64,000 nucleotides of DNA from Salipiger marinus (GTDB lineage: Bacteria; Pseudomonadota; Alphaproteobacteria; Rhodobacterales; Rhodobacteraceae), in assembly GCF_900100085.1 (NCBI RefSeq), contig NZ_FNEJ01000018.1:1-64000 (forward strand). The letters are read 5' to 3'. Below the pieces are notes generated by a model. It had not been told where the DNA came from, searched no databases, and saw nothing but the letters and a program-made list of their open reading frames with translations. A program made the translations under genes and the position numbers. Positions 17,500-25,662 of this stretch are shown one piece after another. Positions within the stretch are counted from its first letter, which is position 1. Each line of letters begins with the position of its first letter.

Positions 17500-18673
17500 G
17501 CCCGCGCAAATGCCCGTCAGGCTAGGCGTCGTCGGGCTGGGTCGCGGCTTCATGCTGATGATCCCGACCTTCACCGCCGATCCGCGCGTGAAACTGGTCG
17601 CCGCCGCCGCCCCCCGCGCCGAAAGCCGCGCGGCGTTCGAGGCCGAGTTCGGCGGTCGGACCTATGACGACATCGTGCCGCTTTGCGCCGATCCTGAGGT
17701 GGAGGCGGTCTATATCGCCACGCCGCACCAGATGCACGCCGACCACGTCTGCACCGCGCTGGCCGCCGGCAAGCATGTGCTGGTCGACAAGCCGATCGCC
17801 ATCTCGATGGCGGATGCCGACCGCATGGTCGCGGCCGCCGAGGCCTCGAGCAAGCATCTGATCGTAGGCCCCAGCCACAGCTTCGACCCGCCAGTCGAGG
17901 CCGCGGCGCGCCTGATCGAGAGCGGTGAGGTGGGATCCCTGCGGATGATCCAGGCGTTCAACTACACCGATTTCCTCTACCGCCCCCGGCGCCCCGAGGA
18001 ACTGCGCACCGAAGAGGGCGGCGGCATCCTGTTCAGCCAGGCGATCCACCAGATCGACGTGGTGCGCCGGCTGGCCGGTGGCCTTGCCACCCGAGTCACC
18101 GCGATGACCGGCGCCTGGGATCCCGCGCGCCCGACGGAAGGCGCGTTCAGCGCGCTCATCGCCTTTGCCAATGGATCCTTCGCCAGCCTGACCTATTCCG
18201 GCTACGCGCATTTCGACAGCGACGTCTGGATGGATAATGTGGGCGAGCTGGGCCAGCGCAAGGACCCCGCCGCCTATGGCAAGGCGCGTCGCGCCTTGCA
18301 GGGGCTCGACGCCGAGGCCGAAGCCGCGCTCAAGCAGACCCGCACCTACGGCAGCGGGGCCGGGCTTATCGAGGCGGAAAACAACGAGCATTTCGGCCCG
18401 GTGATCGCGCTGTGCGACCGCGCCGACCTGCGGCTGACGCCTGCCGGGCTGGATGTCTTCGGCGACATCGAGCGCCGCTTCGTCGAGGTGCCCTTCGGCC
18501 CCGCCCCGCGCGGACCTGTCATCGACGCGCTGGTCGGCGCCGTGCGCGAGGATCGCGCGCCCGCCCAGACCGGCGCCTGGGGCCGCGCGAGCCTCGAAAT
18601 CTGTCACGCGATCCTGGAATCGGCGGCCTCGGGCCAGCCGGTGGATCTGCAGCGCCAATGCGGCATCACGTAA
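17489..18673 (+). CDS. pht4: Gfo/Idh/MocA oxidoreductase, likely 4,5-dihydro-4,5-dihydroxyphthalate dehydrogenase
   Basis: This 394-aa protein has an N-terminal Rossmann fold (VRLGVVGLGRGFMLMIPTF). The family motif HVLVDKPIAISMADADRM contains the EKP-type Lys, here DKP. GGGILFSQAIHQIDVVRRL carries the active-site His. Pht4 of Pseudomonas belongs to this family, and the position between the reductase and the decarboxylase supports the same step: NAD+-dependent rearomatisation of the dihydrodiol to 4,5-dihydroxyphthalate. TTG 17489 is chosen because a GGGAGG site is well placed. ATG 17510 is an alternative start seven residues later. Confidence 0.78.
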   Translation: MTSEPAQMPVRLGVVGLGRGFMLMIPTFTADPRVKLVAAAAPRAESRAAFEAEFGGRTYDDIVPLCADPEVEAVYIATPHQMHADHVCTALAAGKHVLVDKPIAISMADADRMVAAAEASSKHLIVGPSHSFDPPVEAAARLIESGEVGSLRMIQAFNYTDFLYRPRRPEELRTEEGGGILFSQAIHQIDVVRRLAGGLATRVTAMTGAWDPARPTEGAFSALIAFANGSFASLTYSGYAHFDSDVWMDNVGELGQRKDPAAYGKARRALQGLDAEAEAALKQTRTYGSGAGLIEAENNEHFGPVIALCDRADLRLTPAGLDVFGDIERRFVEVPFGPAPRGPVIDALVGAVREDRAPAQTGAWGRASLEICHAILESAASGQPVDLQRQCGIT

Positions 18674-18684
18674 AGGAGGAACAC

Positions 18685-19677
18685 GTGTCCGATCTGAAAC
18701 TCTCCCTCGCCATGGGGAATTACGACCGCACGCGGGCCATCGTCGACGGCCGGGTCAAGATCGACGGCGTCGATCCCGTGCCGATGCTGCTGTCGCCCGA
18801 AGAGATGTTCTTCCGCGCCTTCCGGCACGAGGCCTTCGACATCTCGGAGCTGTCGCTGTCGTCCTATTCGATCTCGGTCGCGCGCGGGAACCCGCATTAC
18901 GTCGCGATCCCGGTGTTCCTGAGCCGCGCGTTCCGTCATACCTCGGTCTATATCCGCACCGACCGCGGCATCGACCGGCCCGAGGATCTGAAGGGCAAGC
19001 GCATCGGCATCGCCGAGTACCAGCTGTCGGCCAACGTCTGGGTGCGCGGCATCCTGGAAGAGCATTTCGGCGTGAAACCCTCGGACGTGACCTGGGTGCG
19101 CGGCGGCATGGACACGCCGGGCCGCCCGGAAAAGATCGCGCTGACGCTGCCCGACGACATCACCATCGAGCAGGCGCCCGAGGGTGCCACGCTGAACGGC
19201 ATGCTGGCGGCGGGCGAGATCGACGGCTTCATCGGCCCGCGCTGGCCGCGCTGCTTTGCCGAGGGCCATCCCCATGTCGGCCGCCTGTTCCGCGACAGCA
19301 TCGGCGCGGCCGAGGAGTATTTCCGCCAGACCCGCATCTTCCCGGTGATGCACGTTCTGGGCGTGCGCCGGACCTTGGTCGAGGAATACCCCTTTCTGCC
19401 CGCAGCGCTGCTCAAGGCGTTCTCGGAGTCGAAGAAGCTGGCCGAAGAGGCCTTGAACGACACCTCGGCCACCAAGGTGACGATGCCCTTCGTCGAGGAC
19501 ACGCTGAACCGTGCCCGCGCGCTGATGGGCCCCGATCCCTGGAGCTATGGCGTCGGCGCCAATGCGCATGTGCTCGACAAATTCCTCGACTACCATTTCG
19601 CGCAGGGCCTCTCGCCGCGCCGGGTGCAGGTCGACGAGCTGTTCCACCCCTCGACCCTCGAAGCCTACAGCCTGTGA
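18685..19677 (+). CDS. pht5: 4,5-dihydroxyphthalate decarboxylase
   Basis: This 330-aa cytoplasmic protein of the Pht5 family has a fold related to periplasmic binding proteins but carries no signal peptide. Characteristic blocks are MGNYDRTRAIVDGRVKIDG, LSPEEMFFRAFRHEAFDISE, SRAFRHTSVYIRTDRGI, LKGKRIGIAEYQLSANVWVRG and DVTWVRGGMDTPGRPEKI. It converts 4,5-dihydroxyphthalate to protocatechuate and CO2, the last step of the set here. No ring-cleavage gene is in the window, so protocatechuate must be used elsewhere. The start is GTG 18685 after AAAGGAGGA. Confidence 0.85.
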   Translation: MSDLKLSLAMGNYDRTRAIVDGRVKIDGVDPVPMLLSPEEMFFRAFRHEAFDISELSLSSYSISVARGNPHYVAIPVFLSRAFRHTSVYIRTDRGIDRPEDLKGKRIGIAEYQLSANVWVRGILEEHFGVKPSDVTWVRGGMDTPGRPEKIALTLPDDITIEQAPEGATLNGMLAAGEIDGFIGPRWPRCFAEGHPHVGRLFRDSIGAAEEYFRQTRIFPVMHVLGVRRTLVEEYPFLPAALLKAFSESKKLAEEALNDTSATKVTMPFVEDTLNRARALMGPDPWSYGVGANAHVLDKFLDYHFAQGLSPRRVQVDELFHPSTLEAYSL

Positions 19678-19690
19678 GCAAGGAGGCCCC

Positions 19691-20134
19691 ATGAGCCGTT
19701 ACCAACCCGGCGATATCGTCGAGATCCGGCTGGAGCAGGGCCTCGCCTATGCCCAGCTGACCCATGAGCACGAAAGCTACCCGCCCGTCGTGCGCCTGTT
19801 CCGGGGGCTGAGCGACAGCCGCCCCTCCGATCTGGAGGCGCATGTCGCGCAGGCTCCGCGCCTGACGGCGATGATCCCGCTGGAACAGGCGCTGGACCGG
19901 CTGGGGCTGGCGCATGAAAAGGCGGGCAGCGCCGCGCTGCCCGAGGACGAGCGCAAGTTCCCCACCTTCCGCATGCCGATCCGCGACAAGCAGGGCGAGA
20001 TTGTCTATTGGTGGTTCTGGGACGGGCAAGGGCTGAGCTATTCGGTCGAGCTGGACGCGATCCAGGACAGCCTGCCGCTGCGCGAGGTGATGTCCTCAGC
20101 CAGGTTGCTGCAGGAATTGCAGGCCCCGGCCTGA
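19691..20134 (+). CDS. Hypothetical protein in the phthalate operon
   Basis: This 147-aa soluble protein starts at ATG 19691 after AAGGAGG, only 13 bases behind the decarboxylase gene, so it is surely co-transcribed. It begins with a beta-rich block (YQPGDIVEIRLEQGLAYAQLTHEHE) and has an aromatic-rich segment (VYWWFWDGQGLSYSVELD). No cofactor or metal motif or signal peptide is seen, and I do not recognise the family. A ligand-handling or accessory role to the decarboxylase is possible from context only. Confidence 0.7.
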   Translation: MSRYQPGDIVEIRLEQGLAYAQLTHEHESYPPVVRLFRGLSDSRPSDLEAHVAQAPRLTAMIPLEQALDRLGLAHEKAGSAALPEDERKFPTFRMPIRDKQGEIVYWWFWDGQGLSYSVELDAIQDSLPLREVMSSARLLQELQAPA

Positions 20135-20156
20135 GCACGAAACACGACAGGTCCCC

Positions 20157-21086
20157 ATGATCCCCTTTATCGGCGAGATCTTCGCCATCCTCGCCGCCTT
20201 TTGCTATGCCTTCGGCTCGGTCGCCGCGACCAAGAACGCGCGCGAAAAGGGCGGGCGGGGCAATGCCGTGCTGCTGTCGATCGTGTTGACGGCGCTGTTC
20301 TCGGGCGGGTTGTGGCTGATCATGGGGCCGTCGCTGCCGCCGATTGACACAGGCTTCTGGATCGGCGTGGCGATCTTCGTCGTCGCCGGCATGCTGGCCA
20401 CGGTGCTGGGGCGGATCTTCTTCTTCCGCTCCATCGAGCTGGCCGGCGCCATCGAGACCGGGCTCATCCGCCGGCTGATCCCGGTGTTCGCCGCCGTGCT
20501 GGCGATCCTGTTCCTGGGCGAGAGCCTGACCATCGCCAGCGCGCTGGCCTTCGTGCTGGTCTTCGCCGCCGTGGCGCTGGTGGTGTTGTCGAACAGGGGC
20601 CAGATCGTCGCCGATGACGAGGACGCCCGGCGAGCGGCCGGCGAGCGCAACACCGGCCGTGTCCTGGCGCTGATGTCGGCGGCGAGCTATGGCGGATCCT
20701 ACGTGGCGCGCAAGTTCGCCATGCGCTGGCTGCCCGATCCGCTGATCGGCGCCTTCATTGGCGCGGTAGCCGCCTTCGTGTGGTTCGCCGTCGCAGCCCT
20801 GTTCAGCGCCGCCTATCGCCGCCACCTGAGCGAACTGTTCCGCCGCCCGACCGGCTGGCAGCTGGTGGCGGCCGCCTTCGTATCGCTGGGCCAGACCGCG
20901 CAATTCGTGGCGCTCAGTTTCACCACCGTCACCGCCGTGGCGATCATCGGCACGATCGAGATGTTCCTCGCGGCCTGGCTGGCCGCCTGGGTCCTGCGCA
21001 CCGAGGATCGCCCCGGCCCGATCTTCGCGCTGGCTTCGCTGATGGCGATGGCAGGCGTGATCGTGCTGGCGCTGGTGCGCACCTGA
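20157..21086 (+). CDS. EamA/DMT-family transporter
   Basis: This 309-aa inner-membrane protein has ten predicted helices in two EamA repeats (about 1-140 and 165-305). Blocks such as FFRSIELAGAIETGLIRRLIPVFAAVLAILFLGE and GTIEMFLAAWLAAWVLRTED are typical. It could export a metabolite or aromatic intermediate. It lies between the hypothetical gene and the ThDP enzyme with short gaps. Confidence 0.85.
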   Translation: MIPFIGEIFAILAAFCYAFGSVAATKNAREKGGRGNAVLLSIVLTALFSGGLWLIMGPSLPPIDTGFWIGVAIFVVAGMLATVLGRIFFFRSIELAGAIETGLIRRLIPVFAAVLAILFLGESLTIASALAFVLVFAAVALVVLSNRGQIVADDEDARRAAGERNTGRVLALMSAASYGGSYVARKFAMRWLPDPLIGAFIGAVAAFVWFAVAALFSAAYRRHLSELFRRPTGWQLVAAAFVSLGQTAQFVALSFTTVTAVAIIGTIEMFLAAWLAAWVLRTEDRPGPIFALASLMAMAGVIVLALVRT

Positions 21087-21121
21087 AATAACACAAGAAT
21101 TCCGAAACGGGAGAGAGACAG

Positions 21122-22882
21122 ATGACCAGGGAAACCGACCGCCCCACACCCTGCGAGGTGAAGACGCTCTACGGCAGCGACGCCATCGCCGAGATGCTGC
21201 GCCGGCTCGACACGCCCTACGTCGCGCTCAACCCCGGCTCGAGCTTCCGGGGCCTTCATGACAGCATGGTCAACTACCTCGGCAACCAGGATCCGCACAT
21301 GCTGCTGTGCCTGCATGAGGAACACGCGGTTTCCATCGCCCATGGCTGGGCCAAGATCACCGGCAAGCCGATGACCGTGGTGCTGCACGCGAATGTGGGC
21401 CTGATGCACGCCGCGATGGCCATCTACAACGCCTGGTGCGACCGCGTGCCGATGCTGATCCTCGGCGCGACCGGCCCGGTCGACGCGGCCAAGCGTCGGC
21501 CCTGGATCGACTGGCTGCATACCTCGCGCGATCAGGCGGCGGTGGTGCGGCCCTATGTGAAATGGGATGATCAACCGGCGTCGCTGGCCGCCTCGCTGTC
21601 GTCGCTGATGCGGGCGATGCAGATTACCACCTCGGCCCCGATGGCGCCCACCTATGTCTGCTTCGACGTGACGGTGCAGGAAACCGCCATCGAAGCCATG
21701 CCCGCGCTGCCCGATCCCGCGCGTTTCGCAGCCCCTCAGGCCCCGGGTGCGAGTGCCGCGCAGGTCTCGGCCCTGGCCGACATGCTGGCCGAGGCGCAAT
21801 CGCCGGTGATCCTGATGGGCCGCGTCTCGCGCGATGAAGGGGACTGGGCGCGGCGCGTGGCGCTGGCCGAGTATTTCGGCGCCCGCGTCATCACCGACAT
21901 CAAGACCGGCGCCGCCTTCCCGACGCGCCACAAACTGCACGCGGGCGCGCCCGGGTTCTTCCTGTCGGCTGAATCGGTCGAGGCGCTGTCGGGCGCGGAT
22001 CTGGTGCTGTGCCTCGATTGGGTGGACCCGGCCGGCACGCTGGCGCAGGGCAAGCTGGGCGCCGGGGCCAAGGTGGTCAACGCCACGCTCGAGCCGATGC
22101 TGACGAACGGCTGGTCGATGGATCATCAGGACGTGGTGGCGAGCGATCTCACCATCCTGACCGAGGCCGATGCGCTGGTCGCGGCGCTGTGCGAACGGCT
22201 GGGGCTGGAACCCGCCGCACCCGCGCCCCGCACGGCACCCGCGCCGCACGGGCAGGAGCCCGATGCCGTGCTGTCGCTCGACGCGCTCTCGCATGTGCTG
22301 CGCGCGGGGCTGGCCGAGGATCCGCACACGCTGGTGCGTCTGCCCCTGGGTTGGGACGGTCGCCATTGCGATTTCACCGGGCCGCTCGATTATCTGGGCT
22401 ATGACGGCGGCGCAGGCATCAGCTCGGGCCCCGGCATGGTCGTGGGCGCGGCGCTGGCACTGAAGGACACGGGCCGCATGCCGGTCGCGGTTTTGGGCGA
22501 CGGCGATTTCATCATGGGCGCGACCGCGCTGTGGACCGGGACGCATCAGAGCGTGCCGATGCTGATCGTGGTGGCCAACAACCGCTCGTTCTTCAACGAC
22601 GAGATCCACCAGGAACGCGTCGCCCGCGACCGCGACCGCCCGGTCGAGAACAAGCATATCGGCCAGGCGATCGACGAGCCGGATATCGACATCGCCGGCC
22701 TCGCGCGGGCGCAGGGCGCGGTGGGCATCGGCCCGGTCGCGACGGTGGCCGCCTTCGAGGCCGCGCTGGCCGATGCCGTGGCGCAGGTGCGCGCGGGCAA
22801 GTCGGTGGTGATCGACGCCCGCATCCTGCGCGGCTACGTCAAGGAGATGGCCGAAGGCATGACCGCGGAACAGGACGGCTGA
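21122..22882 (+). CDS. Thiamine diphosphate-dependent decarboxylase-type enzyme
   Basis: This is a 586-aa protein with the three-domain ThDP enzyme layout. The N-terminal PYR domain carries the activating Glu in LHEEHAVSIAHGW (about residue 65). A central domain follows. The C-terminal PP domain has the GDG-to-NN magnesium/ThDP motif (GDGDFIMG about 459, ending VVANN about 487). It belongs to the acetolactate synthase / benzoylformate decarboxylase group, but the substrate is unknown. In this operon it could decarboxylate an aryl 2-keto acid and feed the aldehyde dehydrogenase at 11428. It starts after GGGAGAGA. Confidence 0.82.
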   Translation: MTRETDRPTPCEVKTLYGSDAIAEMLRRLDTPYVALNPGSSFRGLHDSMVNYLGNQDPHMLLCLHEEHAVSIAHGWAKITGKPMTVVLHANVGLMHAAMAIYNAWCDRVPMLILGATGPVDAAKRRPWIDWLHTSRDQAAVVRPYVKWDDQPASLAASLSSLMRAMQITTSAPMAPTYVCFDVTVQETAIEAMPALPDPARFAAPQAPGASAAQVSALADMLAEAQSPVILMGRVSRDEGDWARRVALAEYFGARVITDIKTGAAFPTRHKLHAGAPGFFLSAESVEALSGADLVLCLDWVDPAGTLAQGKLGAGAKVVNATLEPMLTNGWSMDHQDVVASDLTILTEADALVAALCERLGLEPAAPAPRTAPAPHGQEPDAVLSLDALSHVLRAGLAEDPHTLVRLPLGWDGRHCDFTGPLDYLGYDGGAGISSGPGMVVGAALALKDTGRMPVAVLGDGDFIMGATALWTGTHQSVPMLIVVANNRSFFNDEIHQERVARDRDRPVENKHIGQAIDEPDIDIAGLARAQGAVGIGPVATVAAFEAALADAVAQVRAGKSVVIDARILRGYVKEMAEGMTAEQDG

Positions 22883-22938
22883 ACAGAATGGCTATGCGGG
22901 GCGTCGTGGATGGGCAACGGGTGACACGAAACGGTTGA

Positions 22939-22950
22939 AAAGACATCTAA
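22939..22950. promoter_or_regulatory. MarR-type operator (site E) before marR
   Basis: AAAGACATCTAA, whose reverse complement is TTAGATGTCTTT, closely matches site B. A possible -35 TTGAAA lies at 22935-22940, so the site overlaps the putative promoter of the MarR gene. This is consistent with autorepression. Confidence 0.55.
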
Positions 22951-22991
22951 CCCTTGTGTCCTGCACGGGAAATCAGCACAAATGGAAGCGA

Positions 22992-23030
22992 CCCGTCGCC
23001 GGCATCGCGCTGGCGACGGGGCTTTCGTTT
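22992..23030 (+). terminator. Hairpin between the ThDP gene and marR (terminator or attenuator)
   Basis: A perfect 9-bp stem (CCCGTCGCC / GGCGACGGG) with an 11-nt loop is followed by a T-rich tail. It lies downstream of operator E, so it would also be in the marR leader. Confidence 0.5.
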
Positions 23031-23053
23031 CTGGCCGATTGAGACCGTTCCAC

Positions 23054-23575
23054 ATGGATGAAACCGCGCCCTCGGGGCATGAAGACTTCGATCCCAAGCT
23101 GACCGAAGAACGCCTCGCGCGTCTCGTTCGTCTCGCCGCCAGGGCTTTCAACCGCTCGCTGCAGATGCGCCTTCAGGACGAGGGGATCACCTTCGGCCAA
23201 TGGATCTTCCTGCGCATCCTTTGGTACAATGACGGGTTGTCGCAGCGCGAGCTGAGCCAGCGCGCGCATCTGACCGAACCCACCGCGCACGCCGCGCTGA
23301 CCAAGCTGGAGAAGCAGGGCGTGATCACGCGGCAGAAGATGGACGGCAACAAGCGGACTTTGCAGATCTTCCTGACGCCCAAGGGCTGGGAATTGCGCGA
23401 CCGGCTGGAGCCGATGGCGCATGACGTCAACCTGATTTCGCTGAAGGGGCTGGAGGAGGACGAGGTGCGCGTGCTGCGCAAGGGTCTCCTGGCGATCATC
23501 ACCAATCTCGAGGCGGATGAGAACGCCGCCGCCGAGCAGGGGATCAAGGTGCCCGCGACCCGGTCGAGCTTCTGA
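23054..23575 (+). CDS. MarR-family transcriptional regulator
   Basis: This 173-aa DNA-binding protein has the MarR winged helix at about residues 42-115 (GQWIFLRILWYNDGLSQRELSQRAHLTEPTAHAALTKLEKQGVITRQKMDGNKRT) and dimerisation helices at both ends. ATG 23054 is preferred. An upstream in-frame ATG (22982) would place a hairpin inside the coding region. Palindromes of the size bound by MarR dimers precede this gene and four other transcription units in the island, so it is the best candidate for the pathway repressor, released by an aromatic acid. Confidence 0.85.
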   Translation: MDETAPSGHEDFDPKLTEERLARLVRLAARAFNRSLQMRLQDEGITFGQWIFLRILWYNDGLSQRELSQRAHLTEPTAHAALTKLEKQGVITRQKMDGNKRTLQIFLTPKGWELRDRLEPMAHDVNLISLKGLEEDEVRVLRKGLLAIITNLEADENAAAEQGIKVPATRSSF

Positions 23576-23611
23576 CCGGGGCGCAGGCGGGTTGGTGGGG
23601 CAGGGCGCCGT

Positions 23612-24235
23612 TCAGGCGCCCGCCATCTCGCGCATCAGCGCCGCGTCGAGCGAGACCACGTCGGCATATTTTGCCTGCAGGTCCAGCAGGCTCTGCTCAT
23701 GTGCGGGCTGGCTGCGGTCGCCCACCGCCTCGCGCACCACGATCGGACGGAAGCCGTTCTGCAGCGAGTCCACCGCCGTCGCGCGCACGCAGCCCGAGGT
23801 CGTGCAGCCGGTGATCACCAGCGTGTCGACACCCTCGGCTACCAGGCGGCTCGACAGATCGGTGCCGAAGAAGGACGAGGCGTATTTCTTCACCAGCGTG
23901 CGTTCTCCGGCCGCGAGGCTCAGCCTCGGGTCCAGCTCGGCCCCGTCGCCGCTGGCGGCCAGCGTCTTCAATCCGCCCTGTTTCAGCGGCCAGATCCCGG
24001 CGTCCGACAGATCCGGCTCGTCGTAGCGCACGGTGGTAAAGAACACCGGCTCGCGGCGGGCCGCGAAATCGGCGATCAGTGCGTTGATCGCCACGATCTG
24101 CGACGACAGGTCCGCGCCCAGCGGCAGGTCGGGATTGGTGAAACCCTTGATGACATCGATCACCACCAGCGCCGAGCGGCGGCCGAAACCGATGGTCTGC
24201 CCGAAGCCACGGGCCTTGAAGGCTTGTTCGTCCAT
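23612..24235 (-). CDS. Isochorismatase-family cysteine hydrolase
   Basis: This 207-aa cytoplasmic enzyme shows the family triad: Asp27 (LVVIDV), a Lys at 116/117 (LVKKYASSFFGT) and Cys149 (GCTTSGCVRAT). Size and motifs fit the N-carbamoylsarcosine amidase / maleamate amidase branch. The substrate cannot be read from the sequence. It lies eleven bases downstream of the second IclR gene and is co-transcribed with it. Confidence 0.85.
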   Translation of the reverse strand: MDEQAFKARGFGQTIGFGRRSALVVIDVIKGFTNPDLPLGADLSSQIVAINALIADFAARREPVFFTTVRYDEPDLSDAGIWPLKQGGLKTLAASGDGAELDPRLSLAAGERTLVKKYASSFFGTDLSSRLVAEGVDTLVITGCTTSGCVRATAVDSLQNGFRPIVVREAVGDRSQPAHEQSLLDLQAKYADVVSLDAALMREMAGA

Positions 24236-24245
24236 GAAGTTTCTC

Positions 24246-25073
24246 TCAGTTTGGATCCCGGAAGCCCAGGGATCGGGATATGGAATGGGCATAGAGGCGG
24301 TTGAGCCGCCCGGTATCCTCGCGCCGGCCGTCGCGGCTGCCGTCGCGGTCGTAGATCGTGCTGAGCACGCCCACCGGCGCGCCGGTCTCGTCGCGGAAGG
24401 CGCAGGCAGTGCCCTCGATGTTCTCCAGCCCGCTGCCGAGGTTCTCGGCGTAACCCAGGTCGCGGGCGGCGGTGACGCGCTCGGCCAGACCCTCGTAGGT
24501 CAGGCCGCTGTCTTCCAGGTGGCGGCTGATCTCATCGCGGCGCGAGGTCAGCTCGACCTCGGGCTTGGCGGCGATATAGGCGATCTGGAAGGCCACGAAA
24601 TCGGACCAGCCGTAGATGATTCGCCAGATCGGCACGCGGGTGCCCGTGGGCCAAAGCCTGCGCATGGGATGGGCGATCGGCGTACCGATCCGATCATAGA
24701 GGGTCAGTTCCTGGCGTTCCTCGGCTGCCAAAGTGATGTGCACGAGGCAGTTCGCCTTGAGCGCGAGCCCGTCCGCGTCATTCAGCGCAAGTTGTCCTGC
24801 GCGCGAGTGCAGCCATACCTCGTAGCCCATCTCCCAGTAGCGCAGCGAAGGGCTGTAGCGGGACTTGGTGTTCTTGTGGACGAATCCATACGCCGCAAGG
24901 GTTTGCAACAGGCGGTGCACGTTGCTCTTGGTCATGCCGAGAGCCGCCGACAGGTCGCTGATGCCCGCCGGCGCCTCGCAGGTTGCTAGGTGCCGCAACA
25001 GGATCAGCCCCTTCGAGAAGGACTTGTCGAGACCTGCCTTATTGTTGGGCAGATCGGGGCTTTCGTCGGTCAT
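24246..25073 (-). CDS. IclR-family transcriptional regulator
   Basis: This 275-aa protein has an N-terminal winged helix (SFSKGLILLRHLATCEAPAGISDLSAALGMTKSNVHRLLQTLAAYGFV, about 17-66) and an effector domain (LVHITLAAEERQELTLYDRIG, SGLTYEGLAERVTAARDLGYAENLGSGLENIEGTACAF). It is divergent from the truncated TRAP binding protein and upstream of the cysteine hydrolase. It may once have controlled a transporter now lost to the IS insertion. Confidence 0.85.
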   Translation of the reverse strand: MTDESPDLPNNKAGLDKSFSKGLILLRHLATCEAPAGISDLSAALGMTKSNVHRLLQTLAAYGFVHKNTKSRYSPSLRYWEMGYEVWLHSRAGQLALNDADGLALKANCLVHITLAAEERQELTLYDRIGTPIAHPMRRLWPTGTRVPIWRIIYGWSDFVAFQIAYIAAKPEVELTSRRDEISRHLEDSGLTYEGLAERVTAARDLGYAENLGSGLENIEGTACAFRDETGAPVGVLSTIYDRDGSRDGRREDTGRLNRLYAHSISRSLGFRDPN

Positions 25074-25135
25074 GCCGCACGCCTTACTTGACGGAAAGAA
25101 ATGTGAAAAATTAGTCGCAAATTACGGTACAAGCT

Positions 25136-25150
25136 TTCTACAATATAGAA
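25136..25150. promoter_or_regulatory. Inverted repeat in the IclR/TRAP divergent region
   Basis: TTCTA-N5-TAGAA lies between the divergent IclR and TRAP binding protein genes, directly before the latter's GGGAGG site. It is a plausible IclR operator. Confidence 0.35.
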
Positions 25151-25164
25151 CAAGGGAGGTCAAT

Positions 25165-25662
25165 ATGATCCGCCATACCGGAAAGCCCCTTATCACCACC
25201 GCGCTTTCGTCCGTGCTGTTCGCAGGTGCCTTCACCGGCCCCGCGCTGGCGCAGGAGCTGATCGAAGGGCATCTCAACATCATCGGCTCGGCCAGCTTCA
25301 TGCCCCTCTATGCCGAGCGGGAGATGCCGTTCTGGACCCAGACCCTGGCCGAGGAATCCGACGGGCTCATCACCGCCGACGTGCGCCCGTTCAACGCGTT
25401 CAACGAGGCCGGCCTCAACGGCACCGAGCTGTTGCGCCTGCTGCAGCAAGGCGTGGCTGATGCAGCGACGCCGATCCTGAGCTACCTGGCTGCCGACGAC
25501 CCGATGAGCGAAGCCATCGACCTGGCCGGCATCGCCCCCGACTTGGCCAGCGCCCGCGCCGTGTCCGAAGCCTGGGCGCCGGTTCTCGACGCGCATTTCG
25601 CCGAGCGCAACGACGCGCGCGTGCTGGGCGTTCTGGCCTATCCGTCGGGCGCTGTTGGATAA
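25165..25662 (+). pseudogene. DctP-type TRAP substrate-binding protein, truncated by IS5
   Basis: The start ATG 25165 follows AAGGGAGG. A signal peptide (ending near GPALAQE) and the first half of a DctP-type receptor are present. At 25648 an IS5-family terminal repeat begins, and the frame ends at a TAA inside it, after about 165 of roughly 330 expected residues. The missing half would include much of the ligand pocket. The associated permease genes are also absent. Confidence 0.85.

Noticed and set aside
20813-22657. 614-aa minus-strand frame opposite the ThDP gene
   Set aside because: It is His/Arg/Gln-rich and without motifs, and the plus strand encodes a complete ThDP enzyme.
1-25662. 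A simple composite transposon bounded by two intact IS5 copies
   Set aside because: The outer copies are a window-cut fragment and a truncated copy in opposite orientation, and the inner one is frameshifted, so mobility as a unit is not supported.
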